64,000 bases of DNA from an uncultured Collinsella sp. (GTDB taxonomy: Bacteria > Actinomycetota > Coriobacteriia > Coriobacteriales > Coriobacteriaceae): NCBI GenBank assembly GCA_900759565.1, contig CAAEVV010000049.1, positions 12,575-76,574 on the forward strand, read 5' to 3'. Below are positions 1 through 8,790 of the stretch, piece by piece. The position numbers and the translations under genes were made by a program. How positions within the stretch are numbered: position 1 is the stretch's first letter; every line of letters begins with the position of its first letter. The notes under the pieces are model-generated. The model ran no database searches. It worked only from the letters and a program-made list of their open reading frames with translations, and was not told the origin of the DNA.

Positions 1-328
1 CTGCGGCGGTGTCAGCACCATTCGCGGCACTCGCAGTTGCGCCCTGATCTGCGCCGTCACCATCGGCAGCGGCGCTCGCCGCTGCACTGTTCGCGCCGGT
101 GTCGGCAACGGTGCCATCGTCGGCCGCCGCGCCCTCGCCGTCCGTCGCAGCCTGGGTCACGGCCTCGGCAATGCCCTCGGCGCCCTCGGCCCAAAGTTGC
201 GCCGGCGTGGTGCCAAAAGCCATGGCAAAAGCCAGGAACGCCACCAGACCGCGCTTGGCTACGCCACGGGCAATCGCTCCATGGCGACGCCACGAGGCGC
301 GCTGGCGCTCGTCTTCAAACATATCCAT
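1..328 (-). CDS. Secreted/surface protein, 5' part only
   Basis: The reading frame runs off the left edge, so only the first 109 residues are visible. It starts at ATG 328 with AGGAG five bases upstream. The N-terminus is basic (DERQRASWRRHG, then AKRG) and is followed by a hydrophobic stretch at about residues 31-47 and an AQLWAEG-type cleavage region, which reads as a signal peptide. After that the chain is very rich in Ala, Asp and Gly with no recognisable fold, like the low-complexity start of a large actinobacterial surface protein or adhesin. The function cannot be named because the body of the protein lies outside the window. Confidence 0.7.
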   Translation of the reverse strand, partial: MDMFEDERQRASWRRHGAIARGVAKRGLVAFLAFAMAFGTTPAQLWAEGAEGIAEAVTQAATDGEGAAADDGTVADTGANSAAASAAADGDGADQGATASAANGADTAA

Positions 329-993
329 TTGTCTCCTATTGTCTAAACTTGGAGCATTGCCCAGCGGCTGCCCCACGTCATCGCGCATATCGCGCTTGAG
401 TACCCCCATCGGGGTCCCCCTTCCCTCCAGAGCCCAACGCGTACCGGCAGCATGCGCCGCGGTCGCGTGCAAGATGGGAGGCGATCCGACTTAACCTTAC
501 CGACCCGGGCGCGTCGTCCGATCTGCGACGCGAACATCCCGGGCCAAGAGGAATTACGGTTACTGGTACAGCCGGGGACTTGCACCCCGATTCTCCCAAA
601 CACGCAGGAAAACCGCGCATTCGTGCGTCTCCGCACCACCATCTAGGCCATCGATTATTACTGTCAGTATGGTAGCACGCAAAAGGGCCCCGCACACAGG
701 CGAAGCCCAAGGTAAAAGCTATGGTTTGCGATAGGAAGGACTGTCGTCGGACCTTGCAAGAACAGCCCGTTTCAAAACTATGCCGGATTACGGGGCTGAT
801 TCAGCACTTCGCAACAATATCTGCCATTTTCGAAAACCAACGACTCATCTACCTGCGGTTTTAAAAGCGCGAATTTCGGTATGCTCGAGGTTCGGCACTC
901 CAGCCCCGTAAACCGGCATAGTTTTGTTCGGACCAGCCCACGCCGGCGCGGCGCGAGGCAAAATAACCCGTTTCCCCCGACCCCGGGAAATCG
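329..993. other. Gene-free stretch with an inverted-repeat element
   Basis: About 665 bases separate the secreted-protein start from the end of the ABC1-kinase gene. Short open frames here have no credible start signals or family resemblance. The only clear structure is the inverted repeat at 774-798/901-925, listed separately. Confidence 0.6.
774..925. repeat. 152-bp element bounded by 25-bp inverted repeats
   Basis: Arm 774-798 (begins AAAACTATGCCGG) and arm 901-925 are inverted copies matching at 24 of 25 positions. They are separated by 102 bases with no open frame of note. There is no adjacent T-tract, so it does not look like a simple terminator. A small non-autonomous mobile element or a regulatory cruciform is possible. 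Confidence 0.6.
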
Positions 994-2757
994 TTAACGC
1001 TTGCCGCCGTGGCTGTTGCGCCAGATTTCGCGGCCCAGCATCAGCGCCAGCACCAGCGCGCTCACGTAGCCCATAAAGCCAATGACCGGGATACCAAACA
1101 CAACCGGCTCGATGCGCGCGTAGTACACCACCGACGAACCGATAAACAGACCAGCGATCACAATGGCCATCGACATGCGGTCGATAATTCCGCCCAGCTG
1201 TCGCAGCGCCTTGTCGCTGCTCATGATCTGCGTGTTCACTTTAAGCTGGCCGCGCGTGAGCATGCGCGACGCCAAGCCCAGATACTCGGCCGCCTCGAGC
1301 GAGCCTTTTGCCGCGCGATAGCTGCTCGCGGCAAGATCGCGCCCCATGTCGCGGACGCGCGTATAGGTGCTCTTCTCGTTTTTGATGTGCGTCTGGATGA
1401 TCTGGATCATGTTGACGTTGGGCATGTACTCGGTCAGCAGACCCTCGAGTGTCACCATGCCGCGGGCGAACATCGTCACCACGCTCGGCAGCTCAACGTC
1501 GTTTTTGCGCGCCAGGTTTAGCAGCGAGGTCAAAAACTCGCCGATATCAAGATCCTTAAGATCGAGCCCCGCAAAGTCGGCGACGATAAAGTCCAAGTCG
1601 GACAAAAAGGCCGAATGGTCGAGCTCGGCCGAGTCGCCGCGCGTCACGGCAAAGCGCATGAGCGAATCCTTGAGCTTGGGCACGTCGCCCTCGGCCACGG
1701 CAAAAATCATATCCTTGACGATACCGCGGTCGTGGCTCGACATACGCCCGACCATGCCCAGGTCGATAAAGTAGACGATGCCGTCCTTGAGGATGATGTT
1801 TCCCGCATGCGGGTCGGCATGGAAAAAGCCGTCGTCGAGCACCTGCGTCGAATAGTCCTCGACAATCGCCGAGCCGATCTTTTCCAGGTCATAGCCCTCG
1901 GCCACCAGGCGCTCGGGATCGGCAATCGAGATGCCGTCGATGTAGTCCATGACCACCACGTGCTCGGTGCAAAGGTCCAGGTAGGACTTGGGGCACGACA
2001 CGCCATGCACACTTTTGTGGAAGTCATAGAAATCGTTGAGGTTTTTGGCCTCGGCTAAAAAGTTGGTCTCCTCGCGAAACGAGGTCCATAGCTCTTCGAC
2101 CACGCCGTGCAGGTCAACAAACTGGTCGGTGTTGACGAACTTGGAAACAATGCGCACCACCGAACGGATGATGTCGATGTCCTGCGCCATGACCTGCTGC
2201 GCACCGGGGCGCTGCACCTTAACGGCCACGTCCTCGCCGGTCACCAGGCGGGCACGGTGAACTTGCGCAAGAGAAGCGCTTCCGAGCGGGTTAGGATCGA
2301 TCGCGTCGAACATCTGCCCCAGGCGCTGGCCGTACTCCTCTTCCAGACAGCGGAGCACTACCTCATACGGCACCGGCTCTACGTCGGAGCGCAGGCGACG
2401 GAGCTCGTCGCAAAACCGCTGCGGCAAAATCTCGGAGCGGTTAGCCAGAATCTGCCCCATCTTGACGAACATGGGGCCAAGCTCTTCGAGCAGACGACGC
2501 AGGCGCACCGGCGTGAGGTTATCCCATACGCGGTACTTTTTGACCAGGCGAACGATTTGCCCGATGCGTTCGCGACGACCCGCCGGCGTGAGCTGGTATT
2601 CCTCGTCCGGCGCCATCGCGTCGGGCTCCTCGGGGACCATATCGACAGCGCGCGGCTTCTTGCGAGCGCCCGAGACGGCGGCCTCAACCTCATCGACAAC
2701 CGCCGTCTCGTCACCCAAGGGATCTAGATTGTTGTAATCGGTGGTGGAATCTGCCAT
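994..2757 (-). CDS. ABC1/AarF/UbiB-family atypical kinase
   Basis: This 587-residue protein carries the family's signature motifs: KMGQ (99-102), GSASLAQVH (159-167), VAVKVQRPG with the nucleotide-binding Lys (177-185), HADPHAGN (313-320) and IDLGMVG (331-337). Two hydrophobic segments close the protein at about 535-553 and 557-578, so it is probably membrane-anchored. The first 55 residues are acidic and low in complexity. UbiB-type proteins are ATP-dependent and linked to isoprenoid lipid metabolism; in a ubiquinone-less Gram-positive the substrate is unknown. The gene starts 8 bases after the stop of the small upstream gene, so the two form one transcription unit. Confidence 0.88.
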   Translation of the reverse strand: MADSTTDYNNLDPLGDETAVVDEVEAAVSGARKKPRAVDMVPEEPDAMAPDEEYQLTPAGRRERIGQIVRLVKKYRVWDNLTPVRLRRLLEELGPMFVKMGQILANRSEILPQRFCDELRRLRSDVEPVPYEVVLRCLEEEYGQRLGQMFDAIDPNPLGSASLAQVHRARLVTGEDVAVKVQRPGAQQVMAQDIDIIRSVVRIVSKFVNTDQFVDLHGVVEELWTSFREETNFLAEAKNLNDFYDFHKSVHGVSCPKSYLDLCTEHVVVMDYIDGISIADPERLVAEGYDLEKIGSAIVEDYSTQVLDDGFFHADPHAGNIILKDGIVYFIDLGMVGRMSSHDRGIVKDMIFAVAEGDVPKLKDSLMRFAVTRGDSAELDHSAFLSDLDFIVADFAGLDLKDLDIGEFLTSLLNLARKNDVELPSVVTMFARGMVTLEGLLTEYMPNVNMIQIIQTHIKNEKSTYTRVRDMGRDLAASSYRAAKGSLEAAEYLGLASRMLTRGQLKVNTQIMSSDKALRQLGGIIDRMSMAIVIAGLFIGSSVVYYARIEPVVFGIPVIGFMGYVSALVLALMLGREIWRNSHGGKR

Positions 2758-2765
2758 CTGCGCTG

Positions 2766-3182
2766 CTACTCGGCCTCTTCGGCGTCCTCTGCGTCGTCGG
2801 GCTCAACAGACTCGACGGGCACCGAGGTCACGTTGTCCTCGACCGAATCGACGATGTCGCGCACATGGGCCAGGAAGGCCGTGCGCTCGGGGCCGGTCAT
2901 AACGCGGACGCGGGCCAGGATGAGCTCGTCGAGCACGCGCTGTGCCGCAGTCTCGCCCTGCATGCCCAGGCGCTCGGTCAGGTCGGAGATGGTGCCACCC
3001 GCCTGCTCGAACATGTCGGACACGCTGCGGGCGATATCGGGGGCGCCGGCATCCTTGCGGACCTGCTCACCCTTGGTACCGAGGTCGTCGAGAACCTTCT
3101 TGCCGCCCTCGACGGCAACGGCGGCGGCACCGAAGCCCACGTTGATGGCGCCGTTAACAAGCTGATCGAGTTTCATAACCAT
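2766..3182 (-). CDS. Phasin-like small helical protein
   Basis: The product has 138 residues. ATG 3182 is chosen because GGAG lies six bases upstream; the TTG at 3194 overlaps that ribosome-binding site. The N-terminus (MKLDQLVNGAINVGFGA) is amphipathic, the middle is helical with Ala/Glu/Lys-rich stretches, and the last 25 residues are almost all Asp, Glu, Val and Ala. The profile resembles polyhydroxyalkanoate-granule (phasin PhaF-type) proteins, which occur widely in non-PHA makers beside UbiB-type kinases. It is the first gene of the pair with the kinase. No enzymatic motif is visible, so a scaffolding or chaperone-like partner role is only an inference. Confidence 0.65.
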   Translation of the reverse strand: MVMKLDQLVNGAINVGFGAAAVAVEGGKKVLDDLGTKGEQVRKDAGAPDIARSVSDMFEQAGGTISDLTERLGMQGETAAQRVLDELILARVRVMTGPERTAFLAHVRDIVDSVEDNVTSVPVESVEPDDAEDAEEAE

Positions 3183-3273
3183 GGTTGACTCCAATCATGA
3201 ATAATTGCATTGGCCTTCTTGTACCCAAGATTGGGCGAACGACACAAAATCGTTTTACCGCCAAGATAGGAAT

Positions 3274-3312
3274 CGAGCGGAGCAAAGCCTTTGACGGCGT
3301 TTGCCCCGCTCG
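3274..3312. terminator. Possible terminator hairpin after the C69 dipeptidase gene
   Basis: The outer arms CGAGCGG/CCGCTCG enclose a second inner stem (GCAAA/TTTGC). It lies 19 bases past the stop of the minus-strand dipeptidase gene. No T-tract follows, so the assignment is weak. Confidence 0.35.
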
Positions 3313-3330
3313 CTCGCTGCAAGGTTGTCT

Positions 3331-4854
3331 TTACCTAATGTTATCGTTCATCGCGAAGGAGTTCTTCATGGCACAGCTCGTGGTGTAGAGCACCTTGCCC
3401 AACAGAGCATCGGTCTCCACGCGTACGAGCTCGGCAAAGGCCTCGTTGGCGCGGGCGAGCTCGGCGGGCACCTCGGCCTCGGGCAGCGCGGCTACGGCAG
3501 CGTCAACGTCGTGAATCTGTTTGTGGCCCATGCCGCCGACCTTCTCCTGATAGTCCTCGACCGCGCGACCGCACTCATGGAAGCGAACATCGGCCAAGGC
3601 ACCGATCAGGCGGTTGGCCCAATAGAAATTCTCGGACGTCACGCGTGCCTGGGTGTCGGCATAGTACTCGGGCATGGTCTCGACGTTGGCATACAGCGGC
3701 ACGAGCGCGTTAAACGAGTTGGAGCCAAACGCCATCCACTGCACGGCGCAATACGCCGGCTGCGCATAGGGGCGCAGCTGCAGCACGGCAAGCTGGCTGT
3801 TGCGGTTGATACCGATGGGACGATAGGCGCCGCGTGTGGCGGGCGTGCCCTTGCTGCCGTAGCAGTCGTACTCCGTACCCTGGTAGTGGCTCGAAAGCAC
3901 GTACTTGATGTCCTCGATGGTCACCTTGCGCTCGGGCACGCGGCTCCAGGGGATGTCGTCGCTCTCGGGCGTGTAGTCGGCCTCGGGACCGTCCCACACA
4001 TCGCTGGGGTTGAGGCAGCGCTGCATGTACCAGGCGCGCGGCGTGTTGTAGACATGGTCGCTGTCGCTGTGCGAGCCAAAGGCCTCGCGCGGATTAAAGA
4101 CCGTCGCCGGACCGTCGCCCTCGACGCCCAGCGTCAGGTCCAGATGCCACTCGGCCATCCAGGAGCGCAGGTCGGCGGAACACATGTGGTCGACCTGGGC
4201 GCCCTCGGCGTCGTCCAGATCAAAGCTGTCGATACCCAGCTGGTTGGGCATGGTCACATAGGCGTCATCGGGCACGCGCTTGGCGATCCAGTGGTGGCCG
4301 CCGATGGTCTCGAGCCACCAGATCTCGTCAACGTCACTAAAGGCAATGCCATTGTTCTCATAGGTGCCGTAGCGCTCGAGCAGCTCACCCAGAATGCACA
4401 CACCGTCGCGGGCGGACTTGGCATACGGCAGCACCAGGGTCACCATGTCCTCCTCACCCAGACCGCCGGGCTGTGCCGGAACATAGCCGTCCTCGCCCTC
4501 GTTGCCCTTGGCGGGCACGTAGTCGACAAGCGGATCGGCGCCGCGGACGCGCTCGTTGGTGGTGAGCGTCTCGGTTGCGGACATGCCAACATTGAGCTCG
4601 TTGAAACCGGCCTCGGCCCAAATGCCGTGACCGGGAACGACGTCGGGGACGCTCGTGTAGCGCATGGGATTGTCGGGCAACTCAACGGTCAGGTGGCTCA
4701 GGACGCTCGTGTAGACACGAGGCTGCTCGTCGGGATGTACCACGCGCATGCGCTTGGGCTCAAACACCCCGTTGGACGAGTCCTCATTGCGGGCGACAAG
4801 CGTCGACCCGTCGTAGCTCGCGTTCTTACCAACCAAAATCGTTGTGCACGGCAT
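3331..4854 (-). CDS. C69-family dipeptidase
   Basis: The protein has 507 residues and begins MPCTTILVGK. In peptidase family C69 the Cys close to the N-terminus is the nucleophile, here Cys3. The following GSTLVARNEDS block is the typical C69 start. ATG 4854 is preferred over 4860, because AAGGAGG abuts 4860 but sits six bases before 4854. No signal peptide is visible, so the enzyme should be cytoplasmic and cut dipeptides to amino acids, a common trait of asaccharolytic or mixed fermenters. It stands alone, flanked by a hairpin downstream and a TIR-bounded element upstream. Confidence 0.9.
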   Translation of the reverse strand: MPCTTILVGKNASYDGSTLVARNEDSSNGVFEPKRMRVVHPDEQPRVYTSVLSHLTVELPDNPMRYTSVPDVVPGHGIWAEAGFNELNVGMSATETLTTNERVRGADPLVDYVPAKGNEGEDGYVPAQPGGLGEEDMVTLVLPYAKSARDGVCILGELLERYGTYENNGIAFSDVDEIWWLETIGGHHWIAKRVPDDAYVTMPNQLGIDSFDLDDAEGAQVDHMCSADLRSWMAEWHLDLTLGVEGDGPATVFNPREAFGSHSDSDHVYNTPRAWYMQRCLNPSDVWDGPEADYTPESDDIPWSRVPERKVTIEDIKYVLSSHYQGTEYDCYGSKGTPATRGAYRPIGINRNSQLAVLQLRPYAQPAYCAVQWMAFGSNSFNALVPLYANVETMPEYYADTQARVTSENFYWANRLIGALADVRFHECGRAVEDYQEKVGGMGHKQIHDVDAAVAALPEAEVPAELARANEAFAELVRVETDALLGKVLYTTSCAMKNSFAMNDNIR

Positions 4855-4941
4855 GCGCATCCTCCTTGAGCGAAGAAATCAAACGGCAACAGTGTATCGC
4901 TTCGGCGCAAAAAGGGCGAAACCGCCGCCCCGGCAGCCCCT

Positions 4942-5171
4942 GTGGTCAAAAAATGCCAAATATGAGTACTGTCACCAATTTAGTAGTAGTAAATTTCCTT
5001 GTAACGAGTGCCAGAAATCCCCATTTGTCCAAAAGCAAGACAACGTTATTCCCCATAGGTTCAATAAAATGGGCTCCCTAGCGATAATGAATATCGCTAG
5101 GGAGCCCAAATCTCATAAAACATATGTGACTATCTTGGCAACAGTACTCATATTTGGCGTTTTTTGACCAC
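4942..5171. repeat. 230-bp MITE-like element with 31-bp terminal inverted repeats
   Basis: Left arm 4942-4972 and right arm 5141-5171 are inverted copies matching at 30 of 31 positions (core TATGAGTACTGT). The interior is AT-richer than its surroundings, has no gene, and contains a perfect 16-bp hairpin at 5071-5107. It fills the gap between the C69 and folD genes. The size, terminal repeats and lack of coding fit a non-autonomous transposable element. No clear target duplication was seen. Confidence 0.65.
5071..5107 (-). terminator. Terminator hairpin downstream of folD
   Basis: A perfect 16-bp stem (GGGCTCCCTAGCGATA with its complement) with a 5-base loop. On the minus strand it is followed by ATTTTATTG. 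It lies about 100 bases past the folD stop, inside the TIR element. Confidence 0.6.
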
Positions 5172-5208
5172 GTGGTATATGGCTAACCCCTCAAACAGCC
5201 CGAAACGC

Positions 5209-6063
5209 CTATTTCGATGCACGCTCCGCCGCCTCGATCACGTGCTTGGCGAGAATCGCAGTGGTCACAGCCCCCACGCCGCCCGGCACGGGTGTGATGG
5301 CGTTAACGATCGGCTCCGCAGCATCAAAATCGACGTCGCCGACCAGCTTGCCGGCGGCCTCGTCCCAGTTGATGCCCACATCGATAATCGTCTGGCCCTC
5401 GCGAACCGCGTCCACACCAATCGTGCGCGCGCGTCCAACCGCGGCAACAACAATGTCGGCAGAACGGCACTCGGCAGCCAAGTCGCGCGTATGCGTATGG
5501 CACGTCGTCACTGTGGCATTGCGAGCCGTAAGCATGGCGGCAACGGGACGGCCAATCACCAGCGATCGACCGACGACCGCGACCTTGGCCCCATCCAGCT
5601 CAACGCCGTAATGGTCCAGCAACGCCAGTACAGCTTCGGCCGTGCAAGGAGCAAAGCCCTCGCCTCGCCCCGAAAGCGTGGTAAGCAGCGAGGCCGGCGT
5701 CATGGAGTCAACATCCTTGGCAGGATCGAGTGCCGCGGCAACTGCATCCTCGTCAAGCCCAGCGGGCAACGGACGAAACATCAGGCAGCCATGAACAGCG
5801 GGACCAGCATTGATGCCCTTAATAGCCGCCAGTAGCTGGTCCTGAGAAACATCGGCAGGAAGCAACACGCGGCGAGCCTCAATGCCAACCTTCTCGCAGC
5901 GCTTGAGGGCACCGCGCTCGTAGGATAGGTCGTCCTCGCGTTCGCCCACGCGAACGATGGCCAGCGTCGGCACAACGCCGCGCTCACGCAAAGCCGCGCA
6001 GCGAGCAGCGAGTTCCTCGGTCAAAGCGCGGGCAACGGGAACACCCTTCAGCAGCTCTGCCAT
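5209..6063 (-). CDS. folD: Methylene-THF dehydrogenase (FolD) with a changed cyclohydrolase site
   Basis: The protein has 284 residues from ATG 6063, which lies two bases after the fchA stop. The nucleotide-binding region is intact (VAVVGRSLVIGRP, then IIDVGIN, then TPVPGGVG), so the NAD(P)-dependent dehydrogenase half should work. In the substrate site the motif Y-x3-K, whose Lys is the cyclohydrolase catalyst in bifunctional FolD, reads Y48-ERG-A52. The usual Gln of VQLPLP is Phe96 (MFRPLP). The Asp of KDVD is kept. The enzyme is therefore probably monofunctional, with the neighbouring FchA supplying cyclohydrolase activity. The alignment was done by eye. Confidence 0.9.
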   Translation of the reverse strand: MAELLKGVPVARALTEELAARCAALRERGVVPTLAIVRVGEREDDLSYERGALKRCEKVGIEARRVLLPADVSQDQLLAAIKGINAGPAVHGCLMFRPLPAGLDEDAVAAALDPAKDVDSMTPASLLTTLSGRGEGFAPCTAEAVLALLDHYGVELDGAKVAVVGRSLVIGRPVAAMLTARNATVTTCHTHTRDLAAECRSADIVVAAVGRARTIGVDAVREGQTIIDVGINWDEAAGKLVGDVDFDAAEPIVNAITPVPGGVGAVTTAILAKHVIEAAERASK

Positions 6064-6065
6064 GG

Positions 6066-6698
6066 CTATCCCCTCTTCCTTGCGGCGTCGGCAGCACGGC
6101 GCGCCAGCGCATCGGCGCGCGGCAGCCACGTATCGAGCAGTTCATCGCACGCCGTCTCGAGCTCCTCGGCGCGCGCCCGGTCTTTCATAGACGTGGTGTT
6201 CGCAAAGAGCGTCAAGCTCGCGCCCTGCATGGCGGCACGGCAGAACACGGCGCCGCATGCCACGTCGGACAGCAGCTGTCGGGAGCCCTTGTCCGCCATG
6301 TCCTCGAGCAGCGCCAGCGCACGCCCGCACGCATCCATGATCCGATATGGCGGCATGGCGGCAACGTGCAGCGCATCCTGAATCGCAGCCGGTCGAGCCG
6401 GATCCTCGCGCGGAATACCATACGCAGCGGACACCTGGCCGTACGCACGAACGTCCTCGGCGACCAGACCCACAAGCTCCTGAGCCAGCTCGTCTGCCTG
6501 GGCAAACGCGTGCGTCAGATCGTCCGCGCGATCGGCAAGCGCGGGGTTAGTTGCCCCATAACGAGCGACCATCCCGCACAGCGAGGCACCCAGTGCCCCC
6601 ACAAACGCGCTGGCGCTGCCGCCGCCGGGAACCGGCTCGCGGGCGGCCAGCGCCTCGGCAAACCCTCGGCAGGTCTTATCCATCATCTCTTGGCTCAT
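6066..6698 (-). CDS. fchA: Formimidoyl-THF cyclodeaminase/methenyl-THF cyclohydrolase family (FchA)
   Basis: This 210-residue all-helical protein has the family's PVPGGGSASAF start (residues about 22-32) and the RxMDxC-like and SDVACGAVFCRAAM helices. Family members open the methenyl-THF ring or deaminate formimino-THF. It is translated just ahead of folD (two-base gap), which ties it to one-carbon flow; the formate-THF ligase gene lies 19 kb away. GAGGG precedes both ATG 6704 (3 bases) and ATG 6698 (9 bases); 6698 is preferred for spacing. No histidine-degradation genes are nearby, so the cyclohydrolase role is favoured. Confidence 0.85.
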   Translation of the reverse strand: MSQEMMDKTCRGFAEALAAREPVPGGGSASAFVGALGASLCGMVARYGATNPALADRADDLTHAFAQADELAQELVGLVAEDVRAYGQVSAAYGIPREDPARPAAIQDALHVAAMPPYRIMDACGRALALLEDMADKGSRQLLSDVACGAVFCRAAMQGASLTLFANTTSMKDRARAEELETACDELLDTWLPRADALARRAADAARKRG

Positions 6699-6971
6699 AC
6701 GCATGCACCCTCAATGCTTGCCAAGCTAATCGGACAGTCGGCGCCGCCCGAACGCATCGTGTATTTCGTGGTGCCTAGTCTAGCCCATAAGAGCATTCGC
6801 GTCAGTGCACCCAGTTATCGCTCTTTTCTATGGCGGGCGATAGACGCAACATCGCTGCGCCCATCGCCAAGCGATCAATCCCGACCCCCTGTCAAGGTCA
6901 GTCTTGCGCCCAGCCCATTGGGCCATAGACACGCCAAGCGCCATCGCGCAAACCACACCTGCAAAACAAAT

Positions 6972-7007
6972 GCATCTTTGTTGCGCAATCCGATGCAACA
7001 AAGATGC
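6972..7007. promoter_or_regulatory. 13-bp inverted repeat upstream of the surface-protein gene
   Basis: Arms GCATCTTTGTTGC and GCAACAAAGATGC are perfectly complementary with a 10-base spacer. The site lies about 140 bases before the start of the LPNTG protein and about 90 bases before the TATAAT. There is no T-tract on the plus strand. An operator or an upstream transcript hairpin is possible. Confidence 0.45.
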
Positions 7008-7098
7008 AGGTATACGGAATAAATATGCAAGAAGCGCGAGAAAGATTGGCGTACCGATACAGGCGCGAAATAGGGTTTTAGTAAAATATCAGAAACTC

Positions 7099-7104
7099 TA
7101 TAAT
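7099..7104 (+). promoter_or_regulatory. Putative -10 box of the LPNTG protein gene
   Basis: TATAAT occurs 44 bases before the start codon in an AT-rich stretch. The -35 region is poor, so the assignment rests on the -10 box and position only. Confidence 0.4.
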
Positions 7105-7147
7105 ATTTATGCTGATTTAATACTTTTAGAGGCAAAGGAGTTTCAGC

Positions 7148-8614
7148 ATGAAGTCATTTTTGAAAACGGTCTCTCGTGCGGTCGCAGCGCTGTTTGCCGT
7201 TGCGCTCGTCACGATGGGAATTGCATCGCCTGCTTTTGCAGACGGCACGATTACCAATAAAAACTCCGGTAAAACCTACACCGACCTTGCCGCCGCCACC
7301 TCCGAGGCGCAAAGTGGCGACACCATTAAACTCGGTGAGGGCAACTACACCCTCTACGGCGTGAGCTCCGTGGGTCACACCAAGGGCAAGGACCTTACCT
7401 TTGAGGGTCTGGGCACGGACAAGACCGCATGGAACATCGGTGCACCTGTGCCCGATCCGGCAAACTTTGGCACCGAGTACAACGGTGACTATTCCTTTGA
7501 CGGCGCCGGCACCGTTACGTTCAGGAACATGACGATGCGTTCCGGCAACGCGGACTTTCTTGGCTTCATTCGTGCCGACAAGACCGCCGTTGACGGCTGC
7601 GTCATCAACGGCGAGACGTGCTACTGGGGTTACACCTCCGCTGAGTTCAACAACACTACGTTCAACGCCCCTGATGGACGCTATTCCCTGTGGACCTACA
7701 GCTCCAAGACCATGACGTTTGACAGCTGCATCTTTAATGCCAGTGGTAAAGTCATCAATGTCTATACCGATTACAGCGCGGGCCAGTATGACATTCGCGT
7801 TAACGTGAATGATTGCACGTTCAACTCGAATAGCGACTTGGGCAAGCAGGCTTTGACCATCAACGACTATAATATGGGAGACAAAAAGTACATCCTCAAC
7901 ATCACCAACAGCTCTGCCACGGCTGCGCGCGACAACATTACCTGCTCGCAGCTCTTTGGCTTTGGTGGCAAGGCAAGCACTAACAACAAGGGCAAAACTG
8001 ACGTCAAGATCGACGGCGAGCTCGTGTGGTCCGGCGGCGAGAAGAAAACCCACAGCTACACCGACGGCGAGCGCGACAAGGCCTACGATGTCACCTACAC
8101 CGAGTGGGCTTCTGACAATGCCGGTACTTGGACTCGCACGGGGACCCCTAAGTGCAAGTACTGCGGCTTCGTCAACCCGGATTTCGTGGAGAAGGCCTAC
8201 GATCTCACCTACGACCTAAACGGTTCCGAGGATAAGCAAACTGTCGATTTCGCTACCGTTAAGTGCGTCACCGTAGCCGAGGTTACGGCCGAGCAGCCGG
8301 TGCGCAAGGGCTACTCCTTCGTGGGCTGGAACACCGCAAAGGACGGCTCCGGCACAAGCCATGCCGCAGGCGATATGGTTGATCTTTCCGAGCATTCCGC
8401 TCCTGTGACGCTCTACGCCCAGTGGAAGAAGGACGAGCCCGCGCCCAAGCCTTCCGACAACAAGCCTTCCAACAAGCCTGCAGATAAGACCAAGGCAAAC
8501 AAGCAGGCTCTGCCCAACACGGGTGACGCCACTTCCAACATCATCGCTGCAATGGGTGTTATGGCGATCGCCTGCTTTGCCGCCAGCGCTGTCGTGTCTA
8601 AGGTTCGCAAGTAA
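7148..8614 (+). CDS. Cell-wall-anchored surface protein (LPNTG)
   Basis: The protein has 488 residues with a signal peptide (residues 1-32, ending PAFADG) and AAGGAG seven bases before ATG. Residues about 40-290 carry short repeated strands with Asn/Phe ladders (TMTFDSCIFNASG, VNDCTFNS), suggesting a right-handed beta-helix. A Listeria-Bacteroides repeat follows at about 350-430 (GYSFVGWNTAKDGSG, then LYAQW). The C-terminus has a Pro/Lys/Asn spacer, LPNTG at 455-459, a hydrophobic segment and KVRK, a complete sortase signal. It is probably an adhesin or glycan-binding protein. It has its own terminator and faces the rest of the surface-protein island. Confidence 0.88.
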   Translation: MKSFLKTVSRAVAALFAVALVTMGIASPAFADGTITNKNSGKTYTDLAAATSEAQSGDTIKLGEGNYTLYGVSSVGHTKGKDLTFEGLGTDKTAWNIGAPVPDPANFGTEYNGDYSFDGAGTVTFRNMTMRSGNADFLGFIRADKTAVDGCVINGETCYWGYTSAEFNNTTFNAPDGRYSLWTYSSKTMTFDSCIFNASGKVINVYTDYSAGQYDIRVNVNDCTFNSNSDLGKQALTINDYNMGDKKYILNITNSSATAARDNITCSQLFGFGGKASTNNKGKTDVKIDGELVWSGGEKKTHSYTDGERDKAYDVTYTEWASDNAGTWTRTGTPKCKYCGFVNPDFVEKAYDLTYDLNGSEDKQTVDFATVKCVTVAEVTAEQPVRKGYSFVGWNTAKDGSGTSHAAGDMVDLSEHSAPVTLYAQWKKDEPAPKPSDNKPSNKPADKTKANKQALPNTGDATSNIIAAMGVMAIACFAASAVVSKVRK

Positions 8615-8654
8615 TTTCAACTCCGAAACACGCCGCAGCAACTTGTTGCAACGC

Positions 8655-8692
8655 AAAGGGGTCCGCACCGCAAAAGGTGCGGACCCCTTTTT
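8655..8692 (+). terminator. Terminator of the LPNTG protein gene
   Basis: A 15-bp stem (AAAGGGGTCCGCACC and its complement) with loop GCAAAA, running into a T-tract. Confidence 0.9.
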
Positions 8693-8790
8693 GCACAAAA
8701 AGCTGTGGTGAGGCGCCCACGATGACTAACCGGATGCGTCCATCGTCAAGATTCGCAGCCCCCGGCTACGCTCCGCCCCACCGCACCAAA

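Larger units (their letters stand above)
6699..7147. other. Divergent intergenic region upstream of fchA and the LPNTG protein
   Basis: This stretch holds the promoter regions of two divergent genes, the hairpin at 6972-7007 and a -10-like TATAAT at 7099. No coding frame is supported. Confidence 0.5.

Noticed and set aside
3301..4869. 522-codon plus-strand frame opposite the C69 dipeptidase gene
   Set aside because: It is the antisense shadow of a GC-rich gene: no ribosome-binding site, low-complexity His/Gly/Val-rich translation and no family match.
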